A model generated the notes under the pieces. It saw only the letters and a list, made by a program, of their open reading frames with translations, was not told the origin of the DNA and ran no database searches. Shown one piece after another: positions 1-8,097 of a DNA stretch of 12,838 nt (the stretch's first letter is position 1; every line of letters starts with the position of its first letter). This DNA is from Bradyrhizobium sp. Its GTDB lineage: Bacteria; Pseudomonadota; Alphaproteobacteria; Rhizobiales; Xanthobacteraceae. A program made the translations under genes and the position numbers. Location of the stretch: the NCBI GenBank assembly GCA_025960445.1, contig JAICIT010000023.1, positions 1 through 12,838 on the forward strand, read 5' to 3'.

Positions 1-1
1 G

Positions 2-214
2 CCGGAGATCCTGAAGATTTATGACAAGCTGATCAAGGAGTGCGGGAAACGCGGCATTTATCCCGGCATCCACTGCAGCGGGGCTGTTGGCGCGACCAAA
101 GCGATCAACATGGGATTCAAGCTCGTCACCTTGTCCAACGAGAGCGGGCTGATGGCGACCTACGCCAAAATGCAGGTGGCGCAGACCCGAAAAGATTCGA
201 ACGGCAACGCCTGA
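2..214 (+). CDS. HpcH/HpaI-family aldolase, C-terminal 70 residues (5' end outside window)
   Basis: An open frame enters from the left edge and ends at TGA 212-214, giving 70 residues with no start in the window. The visible part reads as the last helices and strands of a TIM-barrel HpcH/HpaI aldolase / citrate-lyase beta-like enzyme. It contains GIYPGIHCSGAVGATKAINMG followed by FKLVTLSNESGLM, the place where this family has its late 'G-x-A-x-x-x-G-F-x-x-V-x-x-x-x-D' segment, with N-E in place of the more usual D. Such enzymes cleave or form 2-keto-3-deoxy sugar acids by class II aldol chemistry. The dehydratase 65 bp downstream on the same strand would produce this type of keto-deoxy acid, which supports a joint catabolic role. 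The substrate cannot be told from the fragment, and another barrel lyase of the superfamily is possible. Confidence 0.7.
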   Translation, partial: PEILKIYDKLIKECGKRGIYPGIHCSGAVGATKAINMGFKLVTLSNESGLMATYAKMQVAQTRKDSNGNA

Positions 215-266
215 AGGCCGGTAGGGAATAACCAGCTACTCTGTTGCCGGTACTTGGCGTTTCATC

Positions 267-272
267 AAGGAG
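267..272 (+). promoter_or_regulatory. Shine-Dalgarno AAGGAG deciding the dehydratase start
   Basis: AAGGAG lies 7 nt before the ATG at 280. An in-frame TTG/GTG-type extension beginning at 244 would add 12 residues that do not resemble the SAF domain and would place this site inside the coding region. The 280 start is therefore preferred. Confidence 0.8.
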
Positions 273-279
273 AAATTGC

Positions 280-1803
280 ATGACGCCCGCCGCCGTCATC
301 CGACTGCATCCCGACGATGGCGTGCTGATCGCCCGCGCAAGCCTGCCGGCCGGAACCGTTGTTGCGGCAGGCGTCAGCACGCTGGAGCGCATTCCAGCCG
401 GCCACAAGGTCGCGATCCGGCCGATTGCGCCGGGTGAACCGATCCGCCGTTACGGTCAGATCATCGGTTTTGCCACAGCCCCGATCGCGCCGGGGCAGCA
501 CGTCCATACGCAGAACTGCGGCATGGGCGATTTCGCAAAGGACTATGCCTTCGGGGCCGACGTCACGCCGACGCCGAACTTCGATCTGCCGGCAAGCTTC
601 GATGGAATTCGTCGGCCCGACGGCCGCGTGGCGACGCGCAACTATATCGGCATTCTCACATCGGTGAACTGCAGCGCGCACGTCGCTGGCATCATCGCCG
701 ATGCCTTCAAGAAAAATCCGTTCACCGGTGACAACCCGCTAGCGGATTTTCCGAATGTCGATGGCGTGGTGGCGCTGACCCACAAGACCGGCTGCGGCAT
801 GACCCAGGACGAGCCGTTGACGATTCTGCGCCGCACGCTGGGTGGTTATGCGCGCCACGCCAACTTCGCGGCGGTCGTCGTGCTCGGATTGGGTTGCGAG
901 GTAAACCAGATTGGCGGGCTGATGAAAGAGCAGAAGCTCGCCGGGCGCCTGCGCGAACTGGAAATTCAGGAAATTGGTGGGACGCGAAAGACCGTGGAAG
1001 CCGGTGTGGCCTTTGTGCGGGAAGCCCTTCACGACGCCAACAAGGTGACGCGCGAGCCGGTGTCCGCCAGTGAACTCACGGTTGCGTTGCAATGCGGTGG
1101 GTCCGACGGCTATTCGGGCGTCTCCGCCAATCCCGCGCTCGGCGCGGCAAGCGACCTGCTGGTTCGGCACGGCGGCACCGTCATTCTCTCGGAAACGCCG
1201 GAGACTTATGGCGCCGAGCATCTGTTGACCCGCCGCGCGGTGAGCCGCGAGGTCGGCGAGAAGCTCGTGGCGCTGATGCGCTGGTGGGAGGAATACACTG
1301 CGCGGGAAGGCGCCGAAATGAACGCCAATCCCAGCCCCGGCAACAAGGCGGGCGGGCTCACCACGATCCTGGAAAAATCGCTTGGAGCGATGGCCAAGGC
1401 CGGCAGCACCAACCTGGTTGATGTAGTGAACTATGCGGAAGCCGTCACAAAGAAGGGTTTCGTGTTCATGGATACGCCGGGTTACGACCCGGTTGCGGCG
1501 ACCGGACAGGTGGCGGGTGGGGCTAATCTCGTCTGCTTCACTACGGGCCGGGGCAGTGTGTTCGGGTGCAAGCCCGCGCCTTCGATCAAGCTCGCGACGA
1601 ATTCGACGATGTATCGGCGCATGGAAGATGACATGGACGTCAACTGCGGCACCATCCTGGATGGCGATGAAAGCGTGCAGCAATGTGGCCAGCGCATTTT
1701 CGAACTGATGCTCAAGACTGCCTCAGGCCAGCCGACCAAGAGCGAGAGTTTTGATTTTGGCGGCGCTGAATTCGCGCCGTGGGTGCTCGGCGCGACGATG
1801 TAA
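280..1803 (+). CDS. UxaA/GarD-family altronate or galactarate dehydratase with N-terminal SAF domain
   Basis: This 507-residue cytoplasmic lyase is predicted to remove water from a sugar acid (D-altronate, D-galactarate or a related aldonate/aldarate) to give a 2-keto-3-deoxy acid. Residues 1-75 form a SAF domain (HPDDGVLIARASLPAG ... APGQHVHTQNC). The rest is the galactarate dehydratase/altronate hydrolase core. Motifs visible are NYIGILTSVNCSAHVA (121-136), HKTGCGMTQ (168-176), GLGCEVNQIGG (203-213), QCGGSDGYSGVSANPALG (271-288), NPSPGNKAGGLTTILEKSLGA (350-370) and TTGRGSVFGCKPAPSIKLATN (421-441). The Cys residues at 172, 207, 430 and 456 are candidates for metal or active-site roles. Its length matches one-piece UxaA proteins. 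Its neighbour upstream is an aldolase of the type that acts on such products. The family call is firm; the exact substrate is not. Confidence 0.88.
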   Translation: MTPAAVIRLHPDDGVLIARASLPAGTVVAAGVSTLERIPAGHKVAIRPIAPGEPIRRYGQIIGFATAPIAPGQHVHTQNCGMGDFAKDYAFGADVTPTPNFDLPASFDGIRRPDGRVATRNYIGILTSVNCSAHVAGIIADAFKKNPFTGDNPLADFPNVDGVVALTHKTGCGMTQDEPLTILRRTLGGYARHANFAAVVVLGLGCEVNQIGGLMKEQKLAGRLRELEIQEIGGTRKTVEAGVAFVREALHDANKVTREPVSASELTVALQCGGSDGYSGVSANPALGAASDLLVRHGGTVILSETPETYGAEHLLTRRAVSREVGEKLVALMRWWEEYTAREGAEMNANPSPGNKAGGLTTILEKSLGAMAKAGSTNLVDVVNYAEAVTKKGFVFMDTPGYDPVAATGQVAGGANLVCFTTGRGSVFGCKPAPSIKLATNSTMYRRMEDDMDVNCGTILDGDESVQQCGQRIFELMLKTASGQPTKSESFDFGGAEFAPWVLGATM

Positions 1804-1845
1804 TCCCTGCTCCGCTCGCGAAGTAGGATTGCCGGGCGCGAATTC

Positions 1846-3606
1846 TCAGCCCGCCGCCGCGATGCGCGTGGTATCGCCGTGCTGGCCCTCCAGCGGATCC
1901 GCGCGCAAATTATGAAAAAATGCATCGACCTCGCGCGACAGCGTGTCCGCCGTTGAGGTCAGCTCGCTTGAAGCGGAAAGCACGGATGCGGCCGCCTTGT
2001 TGGTCTCGCCGATCGCCGCGCTGAGCGAACCGATATTGGAAACCAGGGTTTCGTTGCCCTGCGCGGCCGATTGCGCGTTTGCCGAGATTTCGCGGGTCGC
2101 CGCGTCTTGTTGGCCGACTGCCCCTGCAATATTGGATGTGACATCATTGATATCGCGCACCGCGCTGCCGATTTCGCGCACCGCATCGACAGCGTTGCGC
2201 GTCGATGCCTGAATCAGGCTGACGTTCTGGCCTATTTCGGACGTTGCTTTCGCGGTCTGTTCGGCCAGTGCTTTGACCTCATGCGCGACCACCGCGAAGC
2301 CGCGGCCCGCCTCGCCGGCGCGCGCGGCTTCGATTGTGGCATTGAGCGCCAGCAGATTGGTTTGTTCGGCGATGGTCTGGATCAGGTTGAGCACGCCGTC
2401 GATGCGCTGGGTCGCAGCGGCCAGGCTTTCGATTTCCGCCACCGATTTCTCGGTGCGCAGGCCCGCCTGTTCGACGACGCTCGCGGACTGGCGAACCTGT
2501 CGGCCGATTTCCTCCACTGACGCGGACAGCTCCTCCGCCGCGCCGGCTACGGCGTTCACATTGCTGGAAGCCTGTTCGGTCGCACTGGCGGCGGCGACCG
2601 CACGGCCGTTGGCATCAGATGCCACCTGGGTGATGGACCGGGCGGTGTCGCGCATCGCCGACGCATTCTCGGTCACCGCGCGCAGCACATCGCCGATAGC
2701 GCCACGGAACTTCTCGACTGAGGCTTCAATGTGACGGGCTCGTTGTTCGCGCGCGGTGGAGTCTTGCACAACCTGCGAGTTGAGATTGCGGTTGCGGTCC
2801 ATTGCCTCCTGGAAAATCTGAATGGCCCTCGCCAATGCGCCGATCTCGTCGGCTCGCCTGGTATGCGGAACTTCCACATTCTCCTCGCCTTCGGCCACTC
2901 GCTTGATGGTCGCGGTGATGACCGAGAGCGGCTGCGCGACGGATCGCGAGATGATCAGGACGCCGACGCCGACCACGATCAGGGTGAGGGCGCCGAGACC
3001 GGTCAGCAGAAACGCCATGATGCGGTTGATATCGCCCTGTCGCGCGATCTGGGTGGCGCGCTCTGCATACACTTTCGAAAGCGCTTCCAGATCCTTGTTG
3101 AGAGCGGAACGTACGGTGCGATTGGCGTCATTGTCGCCCCATTCACGCCCTGCGGCTCCGCTAATCTCAACACCGCGACGAACCAGCTCCTTGCGAAAGT
3201 CGACGAACTGCTCGATTCGCTTCTTGAAGACTGCGAACTGCTCGGCGTCATCTGTCTGGACGATGCTCTCCCAGTTCTTGACCACCGCGAGGATCTGCTC
3301 GTTGAACTTGAGAAGCCCGTCGCCGTATTTTTTTACAACGGCTGGCTCGGACGACATGTAGACGCCGCGCGATTCCATCACGACTGCATAGACCAGCGAA
3401 TTGACGCGCTCGACGTTCAGTGCGGCAAGGTTGGCGGTCTCGATGGCCGCGGTGAGCTCGGCGTTGCGCCGGGTGTTGTAGTGGGACAGGACCGCAATCG
3501 CCGCGGTCAAAAATGCAATCAGCGCGAATATCGAATAGAGCTTGGCCGCGAGGGAAAGCCGGGAACCTGTGGCATAGGAAGAAGAGGGGTTGGCGGACTT
3601 CGACAT
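1846..3606 (-). CDS. Methyl-accepting chemotaxis protein (two-TM, HAMP)
   Basis: A 586-residue inner-membrane chemoreceptor. TM1 is about residues 21-43 and TM2 about 197-220. Between them is a helical periplasmic sensor of about 150 residues, best compared with a four-helix-bundle domain; it includes [11 protein letters not shown] (75-85), a stretch I associate with alphaproteobacterial receptors. HAMP covers about 221-273 ([19 protein letters not shown] ... [14 protein letters not shown]). The signalling coiled coil follows, with the conserved hairpin tip at about 410-440 ([21 protein letters not shown], then [19 protein letters not shown]), which binds CheA/CheW. The C-terminus lacks a CheR/CheB-docking pentapeptide of the NWETF type. 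The ATG at 3606 has AAGG at 3614-3617, 7 nt upstream on the minus strand. It converges on the dehydratase and no che genes are nearby, so it is an orphan receptor. The ligand is unknown. Confidence 0.95.
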   Translation of the reverse strand: MSKSANPSSSYATGSRLSLAAKLYSIFALIAFLTAAIAVLSHYNTRRNAELTAAIETANLAALNVERVNSLVYAVVMESRGVYMSSEPAVVKKYGDGLLKFNEQILAVVKNWESIVQTDDAEQFAVFKKRIEQFVDFRKELVRRGVEISGAAGREWGDNDANRTVRSALNKDLEALSKVYAERATQIARQGDINRIMAFLLTGLGALTLIVVGVGVLIISRSVAQPLSVITATIKRVAEGEENVEVPHTRRADEIGALARAIQIFQEAMDRNRNLNSQVVQDSTAREQRARHIEASVEKFRGAIGDVLRAVTENASAMRDTARSITQVASDANGRAVAAASATEQASSNVNAVAGAAEELSASVEEIGRQVRQSASVVEQAGLRTEKSVAEIESLAAATQRIDGVLNLIQTIAEQTNLLALNATIEAARAGEAGRGFAVVAHEVKALAEQTAKATSEIGQNVSLIQASTRNAVDAVREIGSAVRDINDVTSNIAGAVGQQDAATREISANAQSAAQGNETLVSNIGSLSAAIGETNKAAASVLSASSELTSTADTLSREVDAFFHNLRADPLEGQHGDTTRIAAAG

Positions 3607-3968
3607 TTACGGGCCTTGCACGGTCTCGAGAGGACCGGTCAGCGACGCCGGCCGTTCAAAAAAGCATGCAAAATGTTCGTGTATAAGTGATTAAATTTTA
3701 TCTGATTTGCTCCGTACCTGATGGCGTTTTCTTCGCGCATCGAGGCTGCGGGAGTCGGCGGCATTCAGAAATTTACGAAGTAAAACAACCCCTTGGATGA
3801 ACATGCTGAGTCAAAGGACTCCGGGTTTAACTCGGACACGGCCGGCGAGCATGAAGTTGGAATTGCACTTCAGCCGCTGCGGCAACAGTAATTCCCTGCA
3901 GGCAAATCCTGGCGCGGATAGTTTGGTCCACCTGCTAGTCTAGCGTGCCGCCGATTGCGGGAGCCGCC
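3607..3968. other. Divergent intergenic region between chemoreceptor and eutB
   Basis: These 362 bp contain no convincing gene. Near the receptor start is a short inverted repeat (CGGTC 3621-3625 / GACCG 3633-3637), then an AT-rich stretch at about 3655-3712 that should hold the receptor promoter, although I find no well-spaced -35/-10 pair. Nearer eutB are a perfect inverted repeat GAGTC (3808-3812) / GACTC (3817-3821) with a 4-nt loop, and GGAATT / AATTCC arms at about 3857-3894. No cobalamin riboswitch could be recognised: I see no B12-box-like conserved core despite the B12-dependent enzyme downstream. Confidence 0.4.
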
Positions 3969-5351
3969 ATGGTCTATCGCCACACCATCAATGCGACCGG
4001 TTATGTCTTCGCTGATTTGCGCGATCTGCTGGCCAAGGCGACGCCACCGCGCTCGGGCGACCGGCTGGCCGGGATCGCGGCGGAGACAGCGGAGCAAATG
4101 ATAGCGGCGCGGATTGCGCTCGCCGACGTTCCACTCAAGCAATTCCTGCAGGAACCCGTGATTCCCTATGAAGACGATGAAATCACGCGGCTGATCATCG
4201 ATACTCACGATCTGCCGGGCTTTGCGGGGATATCGTCGCTGACCGTCGGCGAGTTTCGCGACTGGCTTCTGTCCGATGCGGCAACCACGGAAGCTCTCAA
4301 CAGTTTGTCGCGTGGCCTCACCCCGGAAATGGTGGCGGCCGTTTCCAAACTGATGCGCAATCAAGACCTCATCCTGGTCGCGAAGAAATGCCAGGTAACC
4401 ACCCGATTTCGCAACACGATCGGATTGCGTGGGTGCATGAGCGCGCGGCTGCAGCCCAATCACCCGTTTGACGACCTCAAAGGCATTACTGCCTCGATCC
4501 TAGACGGCATCCTGCTGGGATCAGGCGATGCCTGCATCGGCATCAACCCGGCAAGCGATGATCCCGCTGTCATCAGCGGACTTGTGCAGTTGCTGGACGA
4601 TATTATCGGGCGGCTGCGGATTCCAACGCAAAGCTGCGTGCTGACGCATGTGACCACGACGCTCGGCTTGATCGAACGCGGCATGCCGGTTGACCTGGTG
4701 TTTCAATCCGTTGCTGGCACCCAAGCTGCCAACCGGAGTTTTGGTGTTGATCTGGCTTTGCTGAGGCAAGCTCATGAGGCGGGACTCTCATTGCGGCGCG
4801 GCAGCGTCGGCCGCAATGTCATGTACTTCGAAACCGGGCAGGGGTCCGCGTTGTCCGCCAACGCCCATCACGGCGTCGACCAGCAAACCTGCGAAGCACG
4901 CGCATATGGCGTCGCTCGCGCCTTTGATCCGCTTCTGGTCAATAGCGTCGTCGGCTTCATCGGCCCGGAATATCTTTACGATGGAAAGCAGATCATCCGC
5001 GCCGGACTGGAGGACCATTTCTGCGGCAAGCTGCTCGGCCTGCCGCTTGGAGTGGACGTCTGCTACACCAACCATGCCGAGGCCGATCAGGACGACATGG
5101 ATAATCTTCTGACCCTGCTCGCGGCGGCCGGCGTCACCTTCATCATGGGAGTGCCGGGAGCGGACGACGTGATGCTGAATTACCAGTCAACCTCGTTCCA
5201 CGACGCGCTTTATGTCCGCGATCTGTTCGGCCTCAAGCGGGCACCGGAATTCGATCAATGGCTGTTTCAATCCGGCCTTGCCGATGCCTCTTTTCGGCTG
5301 TCGGCCAACCCCGCGTTGCTGCCCGATTTTGCGTCACGGCTGATTGCCTGA
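3969..5351 (+). CDS. eutB: Ethanolamine ammonia-lyase large (catalytic) subunit
   Basis: A 460-residue TIM-barrel subunit of adenosylcobalamin-dependent ethanolamine ammonia-lyase, which converts ethanolamine to acetaldehyde and ammonia with EutC. It aligns by eye almost without gaps to E. coli EutB: LRDLLAKATPPRSGDRLAGIAA (17-38), SARLQPN (158-164), GDACIGINP (186-194), IPTQSCVLTHVTTT (218-231), YFETGQGSALSANAHHGVDQ (286-305), VVGFIGPEYLYDGKQIIRAG (327-346), CYTNHAEADQ (365-374) and FIMGVPGADDVMLNYQ (391-406). Substrate-pocket residues R160, Q162, N193, E288 and D363 are present (E. coli 160, 162, 193, 287, 362). The E. coli Glu257 position appears to be Ser257. A GTG at 3945 would add 8 residues, but ATG 3969 has GGGAG at 3959-3963 and fits the family N-terminus. 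Unlike most eut loci, eutC does not follow directly: hpnP lies between them. Confidence 0.96.
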   Translation: MVYRHTINATGYVFADLRDLLAKATPPRSGDRLAGIAAETAEQMIAARIALADVPLKQFLQEPVIPYEDDEITRLIIDTHDLPGFAGISSLTVGEFRDWLLSDAATTEALNSLSRGLTPEMVAAVSKLMRNQDLILVAKKCQVTTRFRNTIGLRGCMSARLQPNHPFDDLKGITASILDGILLGSGDACIGINPASDDPAVISGLVQLLDDIIGRLRIPTQSCVLTHVTTTLGLIERGMPVDLVFQSVAGTQAANRSFGVDLALLRQAHEAGLSLRRGSVGRNVMYFETGQGSALSANAHHGVDQQTCEARAYGVARAFDPLLVNSVVGFIGPEYLYDGKQIIRAGLEDHFCGKLLGLPLGVDVCYTNHAEADQDDMDNLLTLLAAAGVTFIMGVPGADDVMLNYQSTSFHDALYVRDLFGLKRAPEFDQWLFQSGLADASFRLSANPALLPDFASRLIA

Positions 5352-5385
5352 GCACGCAAAATCCCCCCGGGGCCGCTCGGTCGCA

Positions 5386-5422
5386 GGCAACCTTTCCAGC
5401 ATCAGCGGGTTGGACGGTTGCC
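5386..5422 (+). promoter_or_regulatory. Inverted repeat with EcfG-like sequence in the eutB-hpnP gap
   Basis: The 155-nt gap before hpnP has a perfect 7-bp inverted repeat, GGCAACC (5386-5392) and GGTTGCC (5416-5422). Overlapping it, GCAAC (5387-5391) is followed after 17 nt by GTT (5409-5411). This resembles the alphaproteobacterial general-stress sigma factor EcfG promoter (GGAAC, 16-17 nt, cGTT) with one mismatch in the -35 element. hpnP of R. palustris is, as I recall, EcfG-controlled. TTGCCA at 5419-5424 could also be a sigma-70 -35 element, but no good -10 follows. The match is suggestive only. Confidence 0.3.
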
Positions 5423-5495
5423 ACAATCTTGAGGAAATCATAGCTGACCGCTGACAAGCGTGCTTAGCTTTGTTCCAGGTCTTACCGGATATCGC

Positions 5496-5500
5496 GAGGA
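5496..5500 (+). promoter_or_regulatory. Shine-Dalgarno GAGGA of hpnP
   Basis: GAGGA lies 6 nt before the ATG at 5507. Together with the 155-nt gap after eutB, this gives hpnP independent translation initiation. Confidence 0.7.
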
Positions 5501-5506
5501 AATCTG

Positions 5507-7093
5507 ATGAGAGCTGAAGGCATTGACACAGTACGGCGTATCCTGTGCGTGTTTCCGCGTTATACTTCATCGTTCGGCACGTTCGAATATGCCTACCCCT
5601 TGACCGACGGTGTCGAGGCGTTCATGCCGCCGCAGGGATTGCTGTTGATCGCGGCCTACTTGCCCGCGAACTGGCCGGTGCGTTTCGTCGACGAGAATAT
5701 CCGCCCCGCCACGGCCGACGATTTCCAGTGGGCTGAAGCGGTGTTCGTTAGCGGTATGCATATTCAGCGGCAGCAGATGAACGATATCTGTCGCCGGGCG
5801 CATGCGTTCGATCTGCCCGTTGCGATCGGAGGTCCTTCGGTCAGCGCCTGTCCCGACTACTATCCCTCTTTCGATTATCTCCATGTCGGCGAACTTGGCG
5901 ATGCAACCGACCAACTGATCGCCACACTGGCACGAGACTGCTCGCGGCCGCCGCAACAGGTCGTGTTGAACACCGCTGATCGTGTCGCGATGACCGAATT
6001 TCCGATTCCGGCCTATGAGCTCGCGGACGTAAAAAGATATTTTCTCGGCAGCATTCAGTATTCCAGCGGCTGTCCGTATCAGTGCGAATTCTGCGATATC
6101 CCGGGCCTCTATGGTCGCAATCCACGATTGAAGACCCCACAGCAGATAACCGCCGAGCTCGATAAGTTGCTGGAGTGCGGCGTGACCGGTTCGGTTTATT
6201 TCGTCGATGACAATTTCATCGGCAACAGAAAGGCGGCACTTGAGCTTCTGCCCCATCTGATCGAATGGCAAAAGAAGACCGGCTACGTGATCCGGTTCGC
6301 CTGCGAGGCGACGCTCAACATCGCCAAGCGGCCGGAAATCCTGGAAAAGATGCGCGACGCGTTCTTTGTCACGATCTTCTGCGGGATCGAAACGCCGGAC
6401 CCCGATGCGCTCAAGGCCATGCACAAAGACCACAACATGATGGTGCCGATTTTGGAAGGCGTTCGCACTATCAACCATTACGGGATGGAGGTCGTCTCTG
6501 GCATCATCATGGGGCTGGATACCGACAAGCCGGAAACCGGCGAGGCATTGCTCGCCTTTGTCGAAGAATCCAAGATTCCGCTCCTGACCATCAATCTGCT
6601 GCAAGCGTTGCCCAAGACCCCGCTATGGGATCGTCTCGCGCGCGACAACCGGCTGGTCGATGATGATGCCCGCGATTCGAACGTCGATTTTCTGCTGCCT
6701 TATGAGCAAGTGGTTGAGTCCTGGCGCATGTGCATGGAGCGCGCGTTCGAGCCGGAAAAGCTATATGAGCGCTTCCAGTATCAGGTCGATTTCACCTATC
6801 CCAACCGGCTGAAGGTGCCGGTGACGCCTGAGCAAAAGACCTGGGCCAACATCAGGCGTGGCCTGATCATGCTTCGGAATATATTCTGGAAAGTCGGCGT
6901 GCTCAGCGACTACCGCAAGGTGTTCTGGAAGTTTGCGTTGCCGAGGTTGCGGCATGGTGACATCGAGGGCCTTATTTCGGTGGCAACGATCTCGCATCAC
7001 CTGATCATGTTCGCGCGCGCGGCTTGCACCGGCCGACAGAACGCCTCAAACTATTCGATGCGATTGCGGGAGGCCGCGGTTCCCGCCGAGTAA
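5507..7093 (+). CDS. hpnP: Hopanoid C-2 methyltransferase, B12-binding radical SAM protein HpnP
   Basis: A 528-residue cytoplasmic, probably membrane-associated enzyme that adds a methyl group to C-2 of the hopanoid A ring, giving 2-methylhopanoids. Residues about 10-150 form a cobalamin-binding Rossmann-like domain ([17 protein letters not shown], then [16 protein letters not shown] and [10 protein letters not shown], then [14 protein letters not shown] and [13 protein letters not shown]), without a classical DxHxxG motif. The radical SAM cluster motif CxxxCxxC is C189-C193-C196 in [21 protein letters not shown]. The barrel continues with [20 protein letters not shown] and [20 protein letters not shown]. 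The C-terminal region (about 370-505) fits the DUF4070-type domain of HpnP/HpnR relatives ([19 protein letters not shown], then [13 protein letters not shown]). Length and all landmarks match bradyrhizobial/Rhodopseudomonas HpnP as I know it. HpnR, the C-3 methylase, is the main alternative but less similar. It sits between eutB and eutC, upstream of hpnC. Confidence 0.92.
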   Translation: MRAEGIDTVRRILCVFPRYTSSFGTFEYAYPLTDGVEAFMPPQGLLLIAAYLPANWPVRFVDENIRPATADDFQWAEAVFVSGMHIQRQQMNDICRRAHAFDLPVAIGGPSVSACPDYYPSFDYLHVGELGDATDQLIATLARDCSRPPQQVVLNTADRVAMTEFPIPAYELADVKRYFLGSIQYSSGCPYQCEFCDIPGLYGRNPRLKTPQQITAELDKLLECGVTGSVYFVDDNFIGNRKAALELLPHLIEWQKKTGYVIRFACEATLNIAKRPEILEKMRDAFFVTIFCGIETPDPDALKAMHKDHNMMVPILEGVRTINHYGMEVVSGIIMGLDTDKPETGEALLAFVEESKIPLLTINLLQALPKTPLWDRLARDNRLVDDDARDSNVDFLLPYEQVVESWRMCMERAFEPEKLYERFQYQVDFTYPNRLKVPVTPEQKTWANIRRGLIMLRNIFWKVGVLSDYRKVFWKFALPRLRHGDIEGLISVATISHHLIMFARAACTGRQNASNYSMRLREAAVPAE

Positions 7094-7098
7094 ACAGA

Positions 7099-7896
7099 AT
7101 GAAGTCGCCGGCAGGTTCGCATTCTGTCTCGGAGCTACGTCGTTTGACCCCGGCGCGGGTCGGGCTTGGCCGCGCCGGCGGAAGCCTACCGACCGAGGCG
7201 CTGCTGGAATTTATGCTCGACCATGCACGCGCGCGCGATGCGGTTCATGCCGCGTTCGATGTGCAAAGGTTGATCTCAGGCCTGAACGATGTGGGGCTCG
7301 AGGCGCTGGAGGTCTGCAGCCGCTCGCGCGAGCGACAGGACTATCTCGGACGTCCCGATCTCGGGCGGTCACTCGATCAGTCCTCAAGGGAAGCGCTGGT
7401 GAGCCGGAAAGGCGACCCTTGCCAGGTTGCTATCATTCTCGGCGATGGGTTGTCGCCGACCGCCGTGAATGCCCATGCCATCGGCGTGGTCAACTTCCTC
7501 ATTCCGAGACTGGCCATTGATCAGATCGATATCGGTCCCGTGGTGGTCGCGCGAGGAGCACGCGTTGCGTTGGGCGATGAAATCGGCGCTCTTCTTCGCG
7601 CGCGAATGATGGTGATGTTGATCGGCGAGCGGCCGGGATTGTCGGCCGCCGATAGTCTCGGAGCGTACCTGACGTTCGCACCGAAGATTGGCCGTACCGA
7701 TGCCGACCGCAATTGCGTTTCCAACATCCATGGCGCGGGCCTCGGCTACGAGGAAGCGGCTTTCAGGATCGCGTGGCTGATTCGCGAGGGTCTGGCCCGC
7801 GAAGTGACGGGAGTCCGGCTCAAGGACGAAAGTGGCGAATACAAATCGCGATCTATTGCGGGACTATCGCGCTGGTCTGACAAACCGCAGGTATAA
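7099..7896 (+). CDS. eutC: Ethanolamine ammonia-lyase small subunit
   Basis: A 265-residue subunit that, with EutB, builds the adenosylcobalamin-binding ethanolamine ammonia-lyase. Family landmarks are [17 protein letters not shown] (16-32), [15 protein letters not shown] (113-127), [20 protein letters not shown] (175-194) and [21 protein letters not shown] (201-221). It is about 30 residues shorter than E. coli EutC at the N-terminus, which I regard as usual for short alphaproteobacterial forms. The ATG at 7099 is only 5 nt after the hpnP stop, with no strong Shine-Dalgarno, so translation is probably coupled to hpnP. An upstream in-frame start at 7024 lies inside hpnP and adds 25 non-family residues. 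No eutA reactivase, eutT or microcompartment gene is in the window. A hairpin with a T-run follows the stop. Confidence 0.95.
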   Translation: MKSPAGSHSVSELRRLTPARVGLGRAGGSLPTEALLEFMLDHARARDAVHAAFDVQRLISGLNDVGLEALEVCSRSRERQDYLGRPDLGRSLDQSSREALVSRKGDPCQVAIILGDGLSPTAVNAHAIGVVNFLIPRLAIDQIDIGPVVVARGARVALGDEIGALLRARMMVMLIGERPGLSAADSLGAYLTFAPKIGRTDADRNCVSNIHGAGLGYEEAAFRIAWLIREGLAREVTGVRLKDESGEYKSRSIAGLSRWSDKPQV

Positions 7897-7902
7897 GTCC
7901 GG

Positions 7903-7925
7903 CGCGCGCCCTACGCGCGGCTTTT
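7903..7925 (+). terminator. Candidate intrinsic terminator after eutC
   Basis: CGCGCG (7903-7908) and CGCGCG (7914-7919) pair around a 5-nt loop and are followed by GCTTTT. It begins 7 nt after the eutC stop. The stem is short but all G-C; the T-run is only four bases. Confidence 0.5.
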
Positions 7926-7971
7926 CCGCGCAGGCGTGCGCTTGCGAGAACGCTGCAGGACCTGCTACACC

Positions 7972-7993
7972 TGTCGCAAATTAATTTGTCGCA
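7972..7993 (+). promoter_or_regulatory. Palindrome flanked by direct repeats upstream of the RND transporter
   Basis: CAAATTAATTTG (7977-7988) is a perfect 12-bp palindrome in otherwise GC-rich DNA. It is overlapped by two copies of TGTCGCA (7972-7978 and 7987-7993), 15 bp apart. It lies 105-126 bp before the transporter ATG and has the look of a regulator-binding site. The cognate regulator is unknown. Confidence 0.35.
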
Positions 7994-8097
7994 TGTTTTC
8001 AAAGGCTAGCCCCGACAGCCAGGGCCTACTTGAGGCCCCATTCGCGCCCGGGAATTAAGGCTATATGTGTTGAGCGAATGTGAGGACGGGATAAGGC

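Noticed and set aside
739..1683. 314-residue open frame on the - strand opposite the dehydratase
   Set aside because: It is a GC-rich antisense shadow, rich in Arg/His/Ala, and the plus strand encodes a complete conserved dehydratase.
2731..3690. 319-residue open frame on the + strand opposite the chemoreceptor
   Set aside because: It is an antisense reading of the MCP gene, with biased His/Arg/Asp composition, no family motif and no ribosome binding site. The minus-strand MCP explains the region fully.
3607..3968. Cobalamin riboswitch upstream of eutB
   Set aside because: I looked for one because EutB and HpnP need B12, but found no B12-box core or multi-stem layout. A covariance-model search would settle it.
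3945..3968. GTG at 3945 as the eutB start
   Set aside because: It adds eight residues before the family N-terminus, and the GGGAG at 3959-3963 is correctly spaced for ATG 3969.
5567..6604. 345-residue open frame on the - strand opposite hpnP
   Set aside because: It is a shadow of hpnP's codon pattern with no recognisable domain.
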